A stretch of DNA of 64,000 nt, taken from the IMG/VR virus record IMGVR_UViG_3300030419_006795, positions 1 through 64,000 of that record. One strand, 5' to 3'. Position numbers and translations under genes: made by a program. Within the stretch, counting starts at the first letter, position 1. Every line of letters starts with the position of its first letter. The DNA is from a virus. Below the pieces are notes generated by a model, which saw only the letters and a program-made list of their open reading frames with translations, had not been told where the DNA came from and ran no database searches. This document shows positions 49,530-58,997 of this stretch, piece by piece.

Positions 49530-49560
49530 GTAATAAAAAACCCTGAACACTTCAGGGTTT
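49530..49560. terminator. Bidirectional-looking Rho-independent terminator
   Basis: Aaaccctgaa (49538-49547) and ttcagggttt (49551-49560) form a 10-bp stem with a 3-base loop. On the minus strand it is followed by TTTTTTATTA (49540-49531), a good terminator after the tail chaperone reading frames. It would lower tape measure expression relative to the tube and chaperone. Confidence 0.85.
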
Positions 49561-49565
49561 TATTG

Positions 49566-49781
49566 TCATGGCATTTTTGGTTGATTCTCGGGCGACAAAG
49601 TATACGTTTGGCGGCCGCGTCCGGACGAAGCTCCTTCAATTGCCTTCTTTTCATCTTCTAGCTGTTTTAGTAGTCTTTCTACAAACCACTTTCTCAGCCC
49701 AATTGGTAAATTGTAGGCTTCTGAAAAGCTCCAGCCTCCTGAATATTTTAAGAAAAAGAATTGCTCATAAACATTGAGCAT
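49566..49781 (-). CDS. C-terminal frame of tail assembly chaperone (frameshift extension)
   Basis: From ATG 49781 this would be a 71-residue protein (MLNVYEQFFFLKYSGGWSFS...). The same frame stays open upstream of that ATG through GLTDDY back to the T7 run at 49800-49806 inside the end of the 285-residue gene. No SD stands before ATG 49781. The likeliest reading is that ribosomes shift frame by +1 (or -2) on the T7 run, making a long form of about 360 residues, as lambda gpG/gpGT and many tail chaperones do with -1 shifts. Separate initiation or a sequencing error in the homopolymer are the alternatives. Confidence 0.6.
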   Translation of the reverse strand: MLNVYEQFFFLKYSGGWSFSEAYNLPIGLRKWFVERLLKQLEDEKKAIEGASSGRGRQTYTLSPENQPKMP

Positions 49782-49785
49782 ATAA

Positions 49786-50643
49786 TCATCGGTCAGGCCA
49801 AAAAAAGTCCGCGGTTAACGGAACCTCCATTTCCTGTTCATGATCGCAGGACGGACAAACGAAATTTTGTGTTAAATCAACATTTGGAGCTGTCAATTTA
49901 TATGCCAAGCGAATTTGTCTTGCGTCCATGGATGGCATATTCTCAATAAAACCGTTTACATCAGCAGGGTTGTTGCTGCCGTTGACAGATACCACAAATT
50001 GTTTTAATTGTCGTGTCACGTTTTTTTCGCCTCTTTTTGACTTGCGATCCATTTCGGTGCCCTTGACGAGACGTTTCTCGTCCATCCCAGTAAGAAGCCT
50101 AAACTCAACTGTAACTCCAGTGGTTGGAAGTTGAAGCAAGAATGTTCCATTTTCTGTTGGCTGTACTGCCAGTGGATTATCGGGGTCTCCCTCAAAAATA
50201 TCACATTGGTTCAAATTGAACGAATATTTTGTTGTTTCTGAACAGGCAGGGCATGTAACCGCCGTTCTGTAGTCGCTGCCGTATGCAGAAACTCTGGCTG
50301 CTACTATCATGGCATTTTTATCACCAATCAGCATGCTGTCTATGTTGATTTGCTTATTTACAATTATATTGCTCAAAACACGATCCAAAGCGACACCTTG
50401 CTTGAGCAAAGTTCTAGATGTTAAAATATCTTCCTCTTTTGCGGTCATATGTCGCACCTCAATGTGCTGCTGCCCGTGTAGCGGGTGGCCGGGAGGATAA
50501 TGTTTACCTTTCGATGGCAATTCTACAAATTCAGTTGGAACTACATAAGAAAAGGTACTTTCTGTTTCTTGTTGAACGTTCGGGGGTGCTGCTCCCGCGT
50601 CTTGCATGTTGGCACCCAAGCGTTCGGGGTTATTTCGACTCAA
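49786..50643 (-). CDS. gp26-like baseplate hub / tail assembly chaperone
   Basis: The 285-residue protein shows the T4 baseplate (gp26-type) family layout: EFVELPSKGKHYPPGHPLHG, EVRHMTAKEEDILTSRTLLK, MLIGDKNAMIVAARVSAYGS, and two zinc pairs CPAC (about 132) and CPSC (about 267). It lies between tube and tape measure, the position of tail assembly chaperones. The start is TTG 50643 with GAGGTG just upstream. It ends ADFFWPDR after a run of seven T, where a +1 shift would fuse it to the 49566-49781 frame. Confidence 0.7.
   Translation of the reverse strand: MSRNNPERLGANMQDAGAAPPNVQQETESTFSYVVPTEFVELPSKGKHYPPGHPLHGQQHIEVRHMTAKEEDILTSRTLLKQGVALDRVLSNIIVNKQINIDSMLIGDKNAMIVAARVSAYGSDYRTAVTCPACSETTKYSFNLNQCDIFEGDPDNPLAVQPTENGTFLLQLPTTGVTVEFRLLTGMDEKRLVKGTEMDRKSKRGEKNVTRQLKQFVVSVNGSNNPADVNGFIENMPSMDARQIRLAYKLTAPNVDLTQNFVCPSCDHEQEMEVPLTADFFWPDR
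49800..49806 (-). other. Candidate frameshift site, T7 run
   Basis: The minus strand reads GCG GAC TTT TTT TGG CCT in the 285-residue frame, which stops 4 codons later. Skipping one T gives TTT TTT GGC CTG ACC GAT GAT TAT ATG and enters the downstream frame without a stop. A -1 shift instead would meet TGA almost at once, so only +1 or -2 works. Confidence 0.6.
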
Positions 50644-50670
50644 ATTTCACCTCTCAATTTGTTAGTCATA

Positions 50671-51276
50671 TTAAACGGAGCTTCCGTCAGGAGTAAAGAA
50701 GTTGTTAACGCCTGTTCCGCCGGCTGTAACAGAACCAGCAGTGTTGGTCTCAAGGCGCGCCCAATCATATCTTAACACAACAGAAATATTTGTTAACTCA
50801 TCGTTTCCATATTCTAAGTCGCCATATTTCACATCTTGAACCCAAGCATTCCAAAGGGTCCATTTTTCAATAGTTTGTCCAGTACCGTCAATCTGGGAAA
50901 CAAAAACTTGTCCAAGCGAAGATGCGGCGCCGGCTTTTGACATGGTACCAAGAGAGTTAACATCGGAAGGGGGCGAATAGCCAGACTCCTGCACGATTGA
51001 GCTAATGGTAGCGGCAACGTCTGGATCGACCGGATCGACCAATTCAATTGTAATCTCGTTCCAAGTAACTGAACCGGGATAATAGAAGGTGTGGTTTAGG
51101 TACTTATGTTCCGCATTAGCGACCGTAAAACTCGGCTTATTAACCGACTTTGCGAACCAAAGTATAGGACCTCCCGTCTTACTGTCTACGTTCGAAAACT
51201 CAACCTTAAATCTAAAATTTCTTTTCGGATCTCTAAGGCTAGCGTCGTCTCCGAAATTTTCTGCCCAAAATGCCAT
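50671..51276 (-). CDS. Tail tube protein (gp19-like)
   Basis: The 201-residue protein has the T4 gp19 / marine tail tube layout. DPKRNFRFKVEFSNV and ILWFAKSVNKPSFTVANAEH are followed by FYYPGSVTWNEITIELVDPV, the central KWTLWNAWVQDVKYGDLEYG and SVVLRYDWARLE. It polymerises as hexamers inside the sheath. It lies directly after the sheath genes, as expected. AGGAG stands 11 bases before the ATG. Confidence 0.88.
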   Translation of the reverse strand: MAFWAENFGDDASLRDPKRNFRFKVEFSNVDSKTGGPILWFAKSVNKPSFTVANAEHKYLNHTFYYPGSVTWNEITIELVDPVDPDVAATISSIVQESGYSPPSDVNSLGTMSKAGAASSLGQVFVSQIDGTGQTIEKWTLWNAWVQDVKYGDLEYGNDELTNISVVLRYDWARLETNTAGSVTAGGTGVNNFFTPDGSSV

Positions 51277-51339
51277 TATGTTTGTAACTCCTTTCTAAAA
51301 TAAGTAGTGTTGCAAGAGGAAAAAGACCCCTCTTATTTA

Positions 51340-54330
51340 TTAATCATCAAATGATGCGCCTGTTGAAGCAACGACGAAGTCGATTGCAATAAATTCGATA
51401 GCCCTTGTCGGCTTAATCATTATTTTGGCATACAAAATGTTTTGATCAATCAGGTCTGGTGTGGTAGTAGACTCATCAAGTATAAGTCGGTATTCCGAAA
51501 TTCCAAATCTAGCCTTAGTGTTCGCAAGGAACGGCTCGACTAATGCAATAAATCTATTCCACGTGGCTTCAACATTTTGGTCAAAAAGAACCCTTGTTGC
51601 CATTCTGGAAATCTGTTTCTTGAGATAAATTGTAAGCCTTCTCACATTAATGCGATCAAGTGCAGATTGAGTGTCTTGTAGGGTTTTCTGTCCAAATACT
51701 ACAATTCCATTTGATGGGAAAGACGCAATTGGATTAATATTTGCTTCATAAAGCTTGTCTCTATCTTTTGACGTCAACCTATCGGAAACTGACAGTACCG
51801 GTAGGCCTGCGGCGCCTTGGCTTAAGCCGCCTCTATTGAATCCTGCTGGTGCGAACCAAAGTTCTGATTTTGCCTCCGAACTGGCAAAAACACCAAGCAT
51901 CGGAACAGATGGTGGTACCCAGAATATTCGACCACTTGTCTCATCTTTGATTTGAACCCATGGGTAGAACGTACAGCCATAGCTGCTATCTAAGCCTCGA
52001 TTTCTTAACGTCGAAACAGCATTTGATACTGTTCCCTTTCTCTCTGTTATGCTTTCTGTGCCTTCAGTGTCGGCCGTATAAACATTCTCGATATCAATAA
52101 CCGCTAATGCATCGCCGCGATCTTCACATACGTTCATCAGATGTGTTGTAAGCTGGGCATTAGTTAAGCCGGGAACGGTGGCCAGATTCATCTCTACGAA
52201 CTCTGGATCCGCCACGGTATCAATTGCTCTCTTGATTGTGTTAAAAGCATAGTTGTTGGTTTGCGTGGTGGTCGTACTAAAGCCACTGTTTCTAAGCGGC
52301 TCTGCTTCGGTAATATCGAAACCATCAAAGCCGCCGGCAAATGGCGCTGTAAACTTGTCATATCCTGCATCGAGAATACCTTCATAAGAACTTGAAACAG
52401 CCGTGCAAGACGTTCCTGCAACTCTAGAGCCAGAAGCATATTCAGCATCGTTGCCCTTTCTAACGATATCATCGAGCGTAAATGTATGTGAATACTCCAT
52501 ACCGGTCGATGTGGCTGTTAGGCCGGCCGGCAAGGCTCTAAGCGCCTCGGGGGTGCTCTGGTCATATGCGGTGCTGAATCGGTTGCGGCCTGTTTGGAAT
52601 CCAAAATATGCTTTCCTTAAAGAACCCATGGTAGCGTCGGAAGCACTTACTCTTAATTGCGTAGCGGGGAAGCCAATTGAGGCCGTAATTCTCAAATCGC
52701 CCGGGAGAATGAGATTGGCGGAAGAGCCGGAGGGTGCCTCTTCGGCAAGGCCCGTGCCCTGTCGAATATAGTACTTAAACGTCCAGTCTCCTTCTGAAAT
52801 ATCATTGATGCCCTTAAAGAAGTGATACCCAGTGCCATCAGAGTTTCCGGCAGAATCTAGATTGAGATAATCAGATGGGAAAGAGCCCGATGGGGCGTTT
52901 CTAGGGTTTCCAGAAGCCTGAGCGGCATCGACGCCACTAAGAATAAGAAAATCTCTAGGCTTGGGTGGTCCATAATAGCCAAATGGCAGATAGACCGGAT
53001 CTACAGATCCTTCTGCTACAGAATTAGCAACTTCAACGCGAACAAATTTAGATTGGTTCTTAAAGTCACCCTGCAGGCGTAATCTTCTCTCCCCTTCGTT
53101 CCAAGTGTAGTATTGATCTCCAATTTTTCTTGCGACATAATTTGGAGAAGACGGATCCAAGTTGCAGTTATCGAATCTTTCAATTATCTTTACAGCGTTA
53201 TCGTTGTCTCTAATGTTTCTGAGAACGACCGAGAATGAACCGAATCTGTCGTTTTTGCTAGTCGATCTCTTAATTCTTTCAATTGAAACTTTAACATTTT
53301 TGTGTAACCACTCTCCATTCTCTAATCCGTGCAATCTAAAAAGCTGTGGTGCGCGGCTGTTGTTGTTTGGGTTAAATGTTGCGTAATCGGTGGTAAGGTC
53401 TTGTCCAATAAACCAACCAGCGACTGCATTTTGATAACTTTGTTGATTTGTGTGGTATCCGTACGATCCTGATTGAATTGCCACAATTGCACCCAACATT
53501 GAGCCTGAAAGTCCAAGTTTTCTGACTTGGTTTTCATATGTCTCACCAAGCCAGTATTTTTCTTGATTATCTGTTGCTGTAATCGTTGTGTTCGTTAATT
53601 GTGGGTTTGTATTAAATCTTTTACGAATAAACTTTTCGCTGTTATCATTAAAATTGAAATTTGTCTTAATAATCTGGCCCGGGGTATCGGCGGTGGCGTC
53701 TTGGACTATTACCGTAAACGTGTTGTTGTCAGAATCTAACGCGTCAGTATCCGAATGGAACCAAGCAGCTGAGCCAGTATGAGTCGAGGTGTCGCTAACG
53801 CCCCCAAAGCCTCTGAGGCTGCCTGACAAGACAATATTGTACCCCTTCTTCATATACCAAATGGCAGCCAATGTTCCACTAGCGACAGTAGTCGTAGAGG
53901 CCGAGGGGATCACAAACAGGCCATATGCTCCGCCGTTGTCTTCCGCAGTTGCAGATGCGTTATCCAGCTTCCACCCAGCTTCGCCGGCAGATGATTCATA
54001 ATCGTCGTGCTGGGATCCCAGAAGCCTGACAAAAGTAACAGGGCCAACATTTGACCTCAAATATGCTTGAGCCGCAAACGGGCCATAGGTTGGGCCGATA
54101 TAGTTTCCTTGTCTAGAGACGTCGTCCCCAGCGCCGCCGGCAATTGGATATCCAAAATTCTCTACAAATTGAGAAAAAGAATCTACCTTTACTGGTCGAA
54201 GGCCTTGACCTCGTTCAGATCTACCTATAACAACTGGTCCAATTACATCTGCTGTTCTGGGAATAAAAGAGTTATCAATTTCATTGATAAAGACTCCCGG
54301 CGAGACGAATTTGAAATTCTTTACTGACAT
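51340..54330 (-). CDS. Tail sheath protein, copy B
   Basis: The 996-residue protein begins MSVKNFKFVSPGVFINEIDN and ends IAIDFVVASTGASFDD. It contains the sheath signatures ESITERKGTVSNAVSTLRNR, YPWVQIKDETSGRIFWVPPS, VFGQKTLQ and NVRRLTIYLKKQISRMATRV. The C-terminal 300 residues are nearly identical to copy A upstream and the middle differs by several insertions. It is longer than T4 gp18 (659 residues), with extra surface domains. Two divergent sheath copies may both assemble, or one may replace the other in some conditions. AAGGA is upstream of the ATG. Confidence 0.92.
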   Translation of the reverse strand: MSVKNFKFVSPGVFINEIDNSFIPRTADVIGPVVIGRSERGQGLRPVKVDSFSQFVENFGYPIAGGAGDDVSRQGNYIGPTYGPFAAQAYLRSNVGPVTFVRLLGSQHDDYESSAGEAGWKLDNASATAEDNGGAYGLFVIPSASTTTVASGTLAAIWYMKKGYNIVLSGSLRGFGGVSDTSTHTGSAAWFHSDTDALDSDNNTFTVIVQDATADTPGQIIKTNFNFNDNSEKFIRKRFNTNPQLTNTTITATDNQEKYWLGETYENQVRKLGLSGSMLGAIVAIQSGSYGYHTNQQSYQNAVAGWFIGQDLTTDYATFNPNNNSRAPQLFRLHGLENGEWLHKNVKVSIERIKRSTSKNDRFGSFSVVLRNIRDNDNAVKIIERFDNCNLDPSSPNYVARKIGDQYYTWNEGERRLRLQGDFKNQSKFVRVEVANSVAEGSVDPVYLPFGYYGPPKPRDFLILSGVDAAQASGNPRNAPSGSFPSDYLNLDSAGNSDGTGYHFFKGINDISEGDWTFKYYIRQGTGLAEEAPSGSSANLILPGDLRITASIGFPATQLRVSASDATMGSLRKAYFGFQTGRNRFSTAYDQSTPEALRALPAGLTATSTGMEYSHTFTLDDIVRKGNDAEYASGSRVAGTSCTAVSSSYEGILDAGYDKFTAPFAGGFDGFDITEAEPLRNSGFSTTTTQTNNYAFNTIKRAIDTVADPEFVEMNLATVPGLTNAQLTTHLMNVCEDRGDALAVIDIENVYTADTEGTESITERKGTVSNAVSTLRNRGLDSSYGCTFYPWVQIKDETSGRIFWVPPSVPMLGVFASSEAKSELWFAPAGFNRGGLSQGAAGLPVLSVSDRLTSKDRDKLYEANINPIASFPSNGIVVFGQKTLQDTQSALDRINVRRLTIYLKKQISRMATRVLFDQNVEATWNRFIALVEPFLANTKARFGISEYRLILDESTTTPDLIDQNILYAKIMIKPTRAIEFIAIDFVVASTGASFDD

Positions 54331-54374
54331 ACTTATGATTCCTTTCTGTTATTCATGTTTTTGTTTGTTCTGTG

Positions 54375-54439
54375 ACATGTGTAAATAGTATTTCGAAGCT
54401 TGAAAAGCGTTTTGTTCTCTGCTGTTGAATAAAATGCCA
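54375..54439. repeat. 65-base intergenic repeat, copy B
   Basis: This aligns without gaps to 57542-57606 (about 50 of 65 positions by eye), including tgtaaatagtatttcgaag (54380-54398). In the other copy the right end is the last codons of the 57585-58514 gene. Here it is only a vestige, marking the duplicated unit. The conserved part may also be a late promoter, 50 bases before the sheath start. Confidence 0.7.
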
Positions 54440-54457
54440 TTCTTTCAAGTTCCTCGA

Positions 54458-57400
54458 TTAATCATCAAATGATGCGCCCGTTGAAGCAACGACAAAGTCA
54501 ATTGCAATAAATTCAATTGAGCGCGCGGGCTTGATCATTATCTTAGCGTACAAGATATTCTGATCAATCAAATCTGGTGTTGTCGTCGAATCGTCTAAAA
54601 TTAGGCGATATTCCGAAATTCCAAATCTGGCCTTGGTGTTTGACAAGAGCGGCTCGACTGCTGCTTTAAACCTGTTCCACGTGGCTTCAACATTTTGATC
54701 GAATAAGATGCGGGTGGCCATTCTGGAAATTTGCTTTTTAAGGTAAATCGCAAGTCTTCTGACGTTGATTCTGTCAAGTGCCGATTGCTCTGACTGCAAA
54801 GTTTTCTGTCCGAACACCACAATTCCAGTGTCTGGGAATGTCGCAATCGGATTAATATTCGCCTCGTAAAGAGCATCACGATCTTCGGAAGTCAACCTTT
54901 CCTGCACGGATAAGACTGGCAATCCTGCGGCGCCGTCTGAAAGGCTGCCTCTGTTAAAGCCGGCTGGCGAGAACCAAAGCTCTGATTTTGCTTCCGAGCT
55001 AGCGAAAACACCCAGCATGGCCACAGAAGGAGGCGTCCACAGAATTCTACCTGAAGCTTGCTCTTTGATCTGAACCCATGGGTAGAACGTGCATCCGTAA
55101 CTGTTGTTTATTCCTCTGTTTCTCAAGCTAGTGATAGCTTGTGATACTGTTCCCTTTCTCTCTGTTATGCTTTCTGTGCCTTCAGTGTCGGCAGTGTATA
55201 CGTTTTCAATATCAATTATTGCCAGTGCGTCACCGCGATCTTCACACACATTCATAAGGTGTGTTGTAAGCTGAGCATTAGTTAAGCCGGGAACGGTTGC
55301 AAGATTCATTTCGATGAATTCTGGATCGGCAACACTGTCAATGGCTCTCTTAACTGTGTTGAAAGCATAGCTATTTAGATTGTTTGAAGATATGCTCCAT
55401 TGGCTGTTTCTAAGAGGCTCCGCTTCGGAAACATCGAAACCGTCATATCCGCCAAAGAATGGTGCTGTGAACTTATCGTAACCTGCATCCAGTACACCCT
55501 CATATGAGCCACTTTGGGCAGTTACGGAAAGATTGTTCAAGCGGGAGCCTGAAACCCAATAACCATCCGAGCCGGTCCTTCTAATATCATCCAACGTGAA
55601 TATGACTGAATTGGCCACGACGCCCGGTGAAGTTGAAGTAACATCAGCCGGAAGGGTTCTCAGGATGTCTGGGATACTCGGGTCGAATTCTGTGCTATAT
55701 CTGTCCTTGCTGGCTTGGAAACCAAAGTACGAATCTCTTAGATCTCCCATAGTCGCATCAGAAGCACTAACGCGCAAAGGAATTTCTGGAAACTCAATTG
55801 TTCCTGTAAGATCAAAGCGGCCGGTGTGAATAAATGCGGCGGTGTTTGGCTTGGGGTTGTTACCCATGGCTGCCGAGCCAGTGTGAGCACCACTCTTTGG
55901 GAATGGGAAACTGCTAGAGGCGTGAGCTGCAGTTCCAACAAGACTTCTGGCAATGCTTGATCCAGCCGTGACAAATGCGGACTTGCCTACATCATCACCA
56001 CCTATAAGTGAACCAAAAGTCCCATCTGCACTGGCAGTGTAGGCTTGGTTGTGTGGCACATTAGTTCCACTTACAAACATAAAGTCTCTGAATTTAGGTG
56101 GACCATAAAAGCCGAATGGCAGATAAAGCGGATCTTTTCCACCTTCAGCAATGGCTTCGTCAACTTCAACTCTAAAATACCTAGACTGATTTGGATAATC
56201 ACCTTGCAAGCGCAGCCTTCTCTCTCCTTCGCTCCAAGTGTAGTACTGATCTCCGATTTTTCTAGAAATAAAATTAGGCGATGCAGGGTTTAAATTACAT
56301 TGATCAAATCTTTCCAAAACTTTAACAGCATTGTCGTTGTCCCTGAGTGATCTCAAGACAACCGAGAAGCTGCCATACTTATCGTTTTTTGATGTAGATT
56401 TTTTAATTCTTTCGATTGATATTTTCGCATTTTTGTGCAGCCATTCGCCATTTTCAAGACCATGAAATTTGAACAACTTGGGGGCGCGCAGTGGGGTTGC
56501 AACGCAGAAACTACCAACATCACTTTCAAGATCTTGTCCAATAAACCAGCCGGCCGTAGCGTTTTTGTAGCCCATCTTCATATCTTGCATGCCGGTTTTA
56601 GCGGAGCCAGACTGAATGGCGACAATTGCGCCATATGAGGAGCCTGTTAGGTTTAACTTGTTTAAGCTTCTTTCGTAAGTTTCCCCAAGCCAGTAATACT
56701 CACGATTTGCAGATGGAGTGATTGTCGCATTTGTCAATTGTGGGTTTGTATTAAATCTTTTACGTATAAATTTCTCACTGTTCGGATTGAGGTTAAAACT
56801 CGTTTTGTGTATTGTGGCGCCGGCGGCACTTTGAATGTGTGCGGTAAACGAATTATAGTCACCATCCAAAGAAGAGCTAGTGCTTCCAAAAAGTGCGGCG
56901 GCGCCGTCGAAGTCGGCCAGTAGGCGCCCATCACCATCGAAGCGAGGACCAGAGTAATCTGGGCCATAGCCCCTCAAGGTCCCACTCAAAGTGAGAGTAT
57001 ATCCTTCTTTCAAGTACCATACTGCAGCCAATGTACCCTTTACGGCCGTTCCAATCGATGCAGACGGAACCACAAGTAATCCGTAAGCTCCACCATTGTT
57101 GGCGAGCGTTGTGTTTAAATTGGCAGTGTTCCATCCAGCCAATCCTGTGCTGGTGGCATCATCGTGCTGTGCCCCGAGAAGCCTAACGAAAGTAACGGGG
57201 CCAACTTTAGCGTCCAAATATGCTTGTGCGGCCATTGGCCCATAAGTGGGCCCAATGTCGTTCCCATGACGAGAAACATCCATGCCGCGACCGCCGGCGA
57301 TGGGATATCCAAAATTTTGAACAAAATCAGAGAAAGAGTCGACCTTTATGGGTCTAAGTGCTTGTCCGTGGGCAGATCTTCCAATAACAACTGGGCCTAT

Positions 57401-57487
57401 GACGTCTGGCGTTCTAGGAATGAATGAGTTGTCAATTTCATTAATGAACACCCCCGGCGAAACAAATTTAAAGCTTTTTACTGACAT
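54458..57487 (-). CDS. Tail sheath protein, copy A
   Basis: The 1009-residue protein begins MSVKSFKFVSPGVFINEIDN and shares the length, order and C-terminus (VVASTGASFDD) of copy B. It has the same core motifs (GYPIAGG, TYGPMAAQAYL, AVIDIENVYTADTEG-type region, LRLQGDYPNQSR). Most differences are in residues 130-250 and 450-640, surface-exposed parts in other sheaths. It is the first of the pair in transcription order. AGGAACC precedes the ATG. Confidence 0.92.
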   Translation of the reverse strand: MSVKSFKFVSPGVFINEIDNSFIPRTPDVIGPVVIGRSAHGQALRPIKVDSFSDFVQNFGYPIAGGRGMDVSRHGNDIGPTYGPMAAQAYLDAKVGPVTFVRLLGAQHDDATSTGLAGWNTANLNTTLANNGGAYGLLVVPSASIGTAVKGTLAAVWYLKEGYTLTLSGTLRGYGPDYSGPRFDGDGRLLADFDGAAALFGSTSSSLDGDYNSFTAHIQSAAGATIHKTSFNLNPNSEKFIRKRFNTNPQLTNATITPSANREYYWLGETYERSLNKLNLTGSSYGAIVAIQSGSAKTGMQDMKMGYKNATAGWFIGQDLESDVGSFCVATPLRAPKLFKFHGLENGEWLHKNAKISIERIKKSTSKNDKYGSFSVVLRSLRDNDNAVKVLERFDQCNLNPASPNFISRKIGDQYYTWSEGERRLRLQGDYPNQSRYFRVEVDEAIAEGGKDPLYLPFGFYGPPKFRDFMFVSGTNVPHNQAYTASADGTFGSLIGGDDVGKSAFVTAGSSIARSLVGTAAHASSSFPFPKSGAHTGSAAMGNNPKPNTAAFIHTGRFDLTGTIEFPEIPLRVSASDATMGDLRDSYFGFQASKDRYSTEFDPSIPDILRTLPADVTSTSPGVVANSVIFTLDDIRRTGSDGYWVSGSRLNNLSVTAQSGSYEGVLDAGYDKFTAPFFGGYDGFDVSEAEPLRNSQWSISSNNLNSYAFNTVKRAIDSVADPEFIEMNLATVPGLTNAQLTTHLMNVCEDRGDALAIIDIENVYTADTEGTESITERKGTVSQAITSLRNRGINNSYGCTFYPWVQIKEQASGRILWTPPSVAMLGVFASSEAKSELWFSPAGFNRGSLSDGAAGLPVLSVQERLTSEDRDALYEANINPIATFPDTGIVVFGQKTLQSEQSALDRINVRRLAIYLKKQISRMATRILFDQNVEATWNRFKAAVEPLLSNTKARFGISEYRLILDDSTTTPDLIDQNILYAKIMIKPARSIEFIAIDFVVASTGASFDD

Positions 57488-57541
57488 ATTTACGGTTCCT
57501 TTTTATAAAATGTATCTATTTAACCCATATTTGGTACTATA

Positions 57542-57606
57542 ACATCTGTAAATAGTATTTCGAAGTTCTAAAAGCGCTTTGTTATTAACTCTTAGACAAA
57601 ATGCCA
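57542..57606. repeat. 65-base intergenic repeat, copy A
   Basis: The partner of 54375-54439. It spans the last seven codons of the 57585-58514 gene and the gap before sheath copy A. The core tgtaaatagtatttcgaag is at 57547-57565, 60 bases before the sheath ATG. Confidence 0.7.
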
Positions 57607-58514
57607 TAGTCGCGGGGAAATTCTCTTTCTTTATCGATGCTTTCATCGTAATCCCCAGCCAAAACACGCTCTTGGGGTTGTCGTAATTCGACTACGTTTT
57701 CATCAATTCTGACAATTGGGCGATCCCGGTCTTCGCCATCGCCTATTAAGTATCCTAAAACTCTGATTGTAATTTCGGTGATGAATTTCCTGTTGTCTTC
57801 ACCCATGTTCGCAGTATTATTAGATTGAGAAAAGTCCGATTCGACAAACGCCTCGTATCTGTGGCCGTTTCTGTTCAGCAAGAAAGAATTAATTTGGCCC
57901 GGGCGAGTAATAAACGGCGTAACAAGTTCGTTCATCTGGCTTTGATATTCGGTCTCAATTGTTATTTTGTAATTTGCATTAATATAAACGGGAATTGGTA
58001 TAGAAACAATTTGAATGACTAGTTTTTTTAAATTTTTGTGTGGGTAATGCTCCTGAATTGTGCCACCAGTTTGATTTGCCGGTCGAACAGCATCATTAAC
58101 AAGGAATTCTCTCGTTTTGTCTTGTTTGATTCTTTTTGCAATTACAAAACGTCCAGATCTGCCATTTTTTTTATCGGAAAAAAGGTGGGCTTGAAAACCG
58201 CCCTTTCTGGCGGGATCTTTTGTTATGTTTGTCCTTTCGATAGTTATTAAGGGTAATTTTAAATTACCTGTTTCGTCTCTTAATTGTTTTTTGTTTTTAA
58301 TCTGAAAGGCGCGCTCAGGGGTAACCCACAAGACTGGTACGGGCGACAAGCCCTTGTTGGTGGAAGCAACCGGTCTCAAATCTTCTTTTACCCAGCTAAC
58401 CAAAGACTGATCAACAACTTCAATTGTTGAGGCATGCATGCCAATGTCTTGGAGTTTAAAATTGCCATATTGTGCGGGTAATTTCGCAAAATCAAAGTTC
58501 TTTTTAATCGGCAT
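57585..58514 (-). CDS. Tail-terminator/neck-region structural protein
   Basis: From ATG 58514 the 309-residue protein starts MPIKKNFDFAKLPAQYGNFK. It is beta-rich in its second half (LVIQIVSIPIPVYINANYKI, TIETEYQSQMNELVTPFITR, ITEITIRVLGYLIGDG). The position between the connector and the sheath suggests a tail-terminator or sheath-stabiliser role like T4 gp3/gp15. The frame opens earlier (58559) but that part overlaps the upstream gene. Its 3' end is part of the duplicated repeat. Confidence 0.6.
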   Translation of the reverse strand: MPIKKNFDFAKLPAQYGNFKLQDIGMHASTIEVVDQSLVSWVKEDLRPVASTNKGLSPVPVLWVTPERAFQIKNKKQLRDETGNLKLPLITIERTNITKDPARKGGFQAHLFSDKKNGRSGRFVIAKRIKQDKTREFLVNDAVRPANQTGGTIQEHYPHKNLKKLVIQIVSIPIPVYINANYKITIETEYQSQMNELVTPFITRPGQINSFLLNRNGHRYEAFVESDFSQSNNTANMGEDNRKFITEITIRVLGYLIGDGEDRDRPIVRIDENVVELRQPQERVLAGDYDESIDKEREFPRDYGILSKS

Positions 58515-58992
58515 CGAATAATCCCTCTCTTGCTCTGACGCATATAGCAGAAATTTCAAACCTATTGTCTATTTGGCCAAAAAGTTGCCTAGGCTCTTTT
58601 AAAATGACAATTTCGTAAAAAGTCTTACCGTAAAGTATGAAGTCTCCCTCTCTAACAAAAAGATTTTGATCTTCTTCAAGTCTTCTTTTGTGGAAATTAA
58701 CCGTGATTCTTGCCTCTTTGTCTAGTCCTATGTTTTCCGAGTATTTTGTCCCATATTCATTTAATTCAACAAGTGCGTAAACTCTTATTGGTGGTAAAAA
58801 TGTTTTTTCAATGGCTTCGCCATATAATTCATTGAAATTTGTATGCTCAATGTCAATCGGATAATATAAAACCTGCTGGCCGATGATTTTTTCAATTAGC
58901 TCATCGTTTACCTTTTTTACTAAATCGCGCTCTTTTTTACCAGTGAATAACGGGGCTGGCGGTGCGTCTGGCTGTCTCCATTCATCTGACAT
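58504..58992 (-). CDS. Neck/head-closure protein
   Basis: The 162-residue protein begins MSDEWRQPDAPPAPLFTGKK and has QQVLYYPIDIEHTNFNELYG, IRVYALVELNE, ARITVNFHKRRL and GDFILYGKTFYEIVILKEPR. This strand pattern is that of head-completion/closure proteins (gp14-like). It follows the 422-residue neck protein by 5 bases. The function is assigned by position and fold pattern. Confidence 0.6.
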   Translation of the reverse strand: MSDEWRQPDAPPAPLFTGKKERDLVKKVNDELIEKIIGQQVLYYPIDIEHTNFNELYGEAIEKTFLPPIRVYALVELNEYGTKYSENIGLDKEARITVNFHKRRLEEDQNLFVREGDFILYGKTFYEIVILKEPRQLFGQIDNRFEISAICVRAREGLFDAD

Positions 58993-58997
58993 CTAAC

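Noticed and set aside
51305-51345. Hairpin AAGAGG/CCTCTT between sheath copy B and tube gene
   Set aside because: Only 6 bp and no T-run on the minus strand after it, so not called as a terminator.
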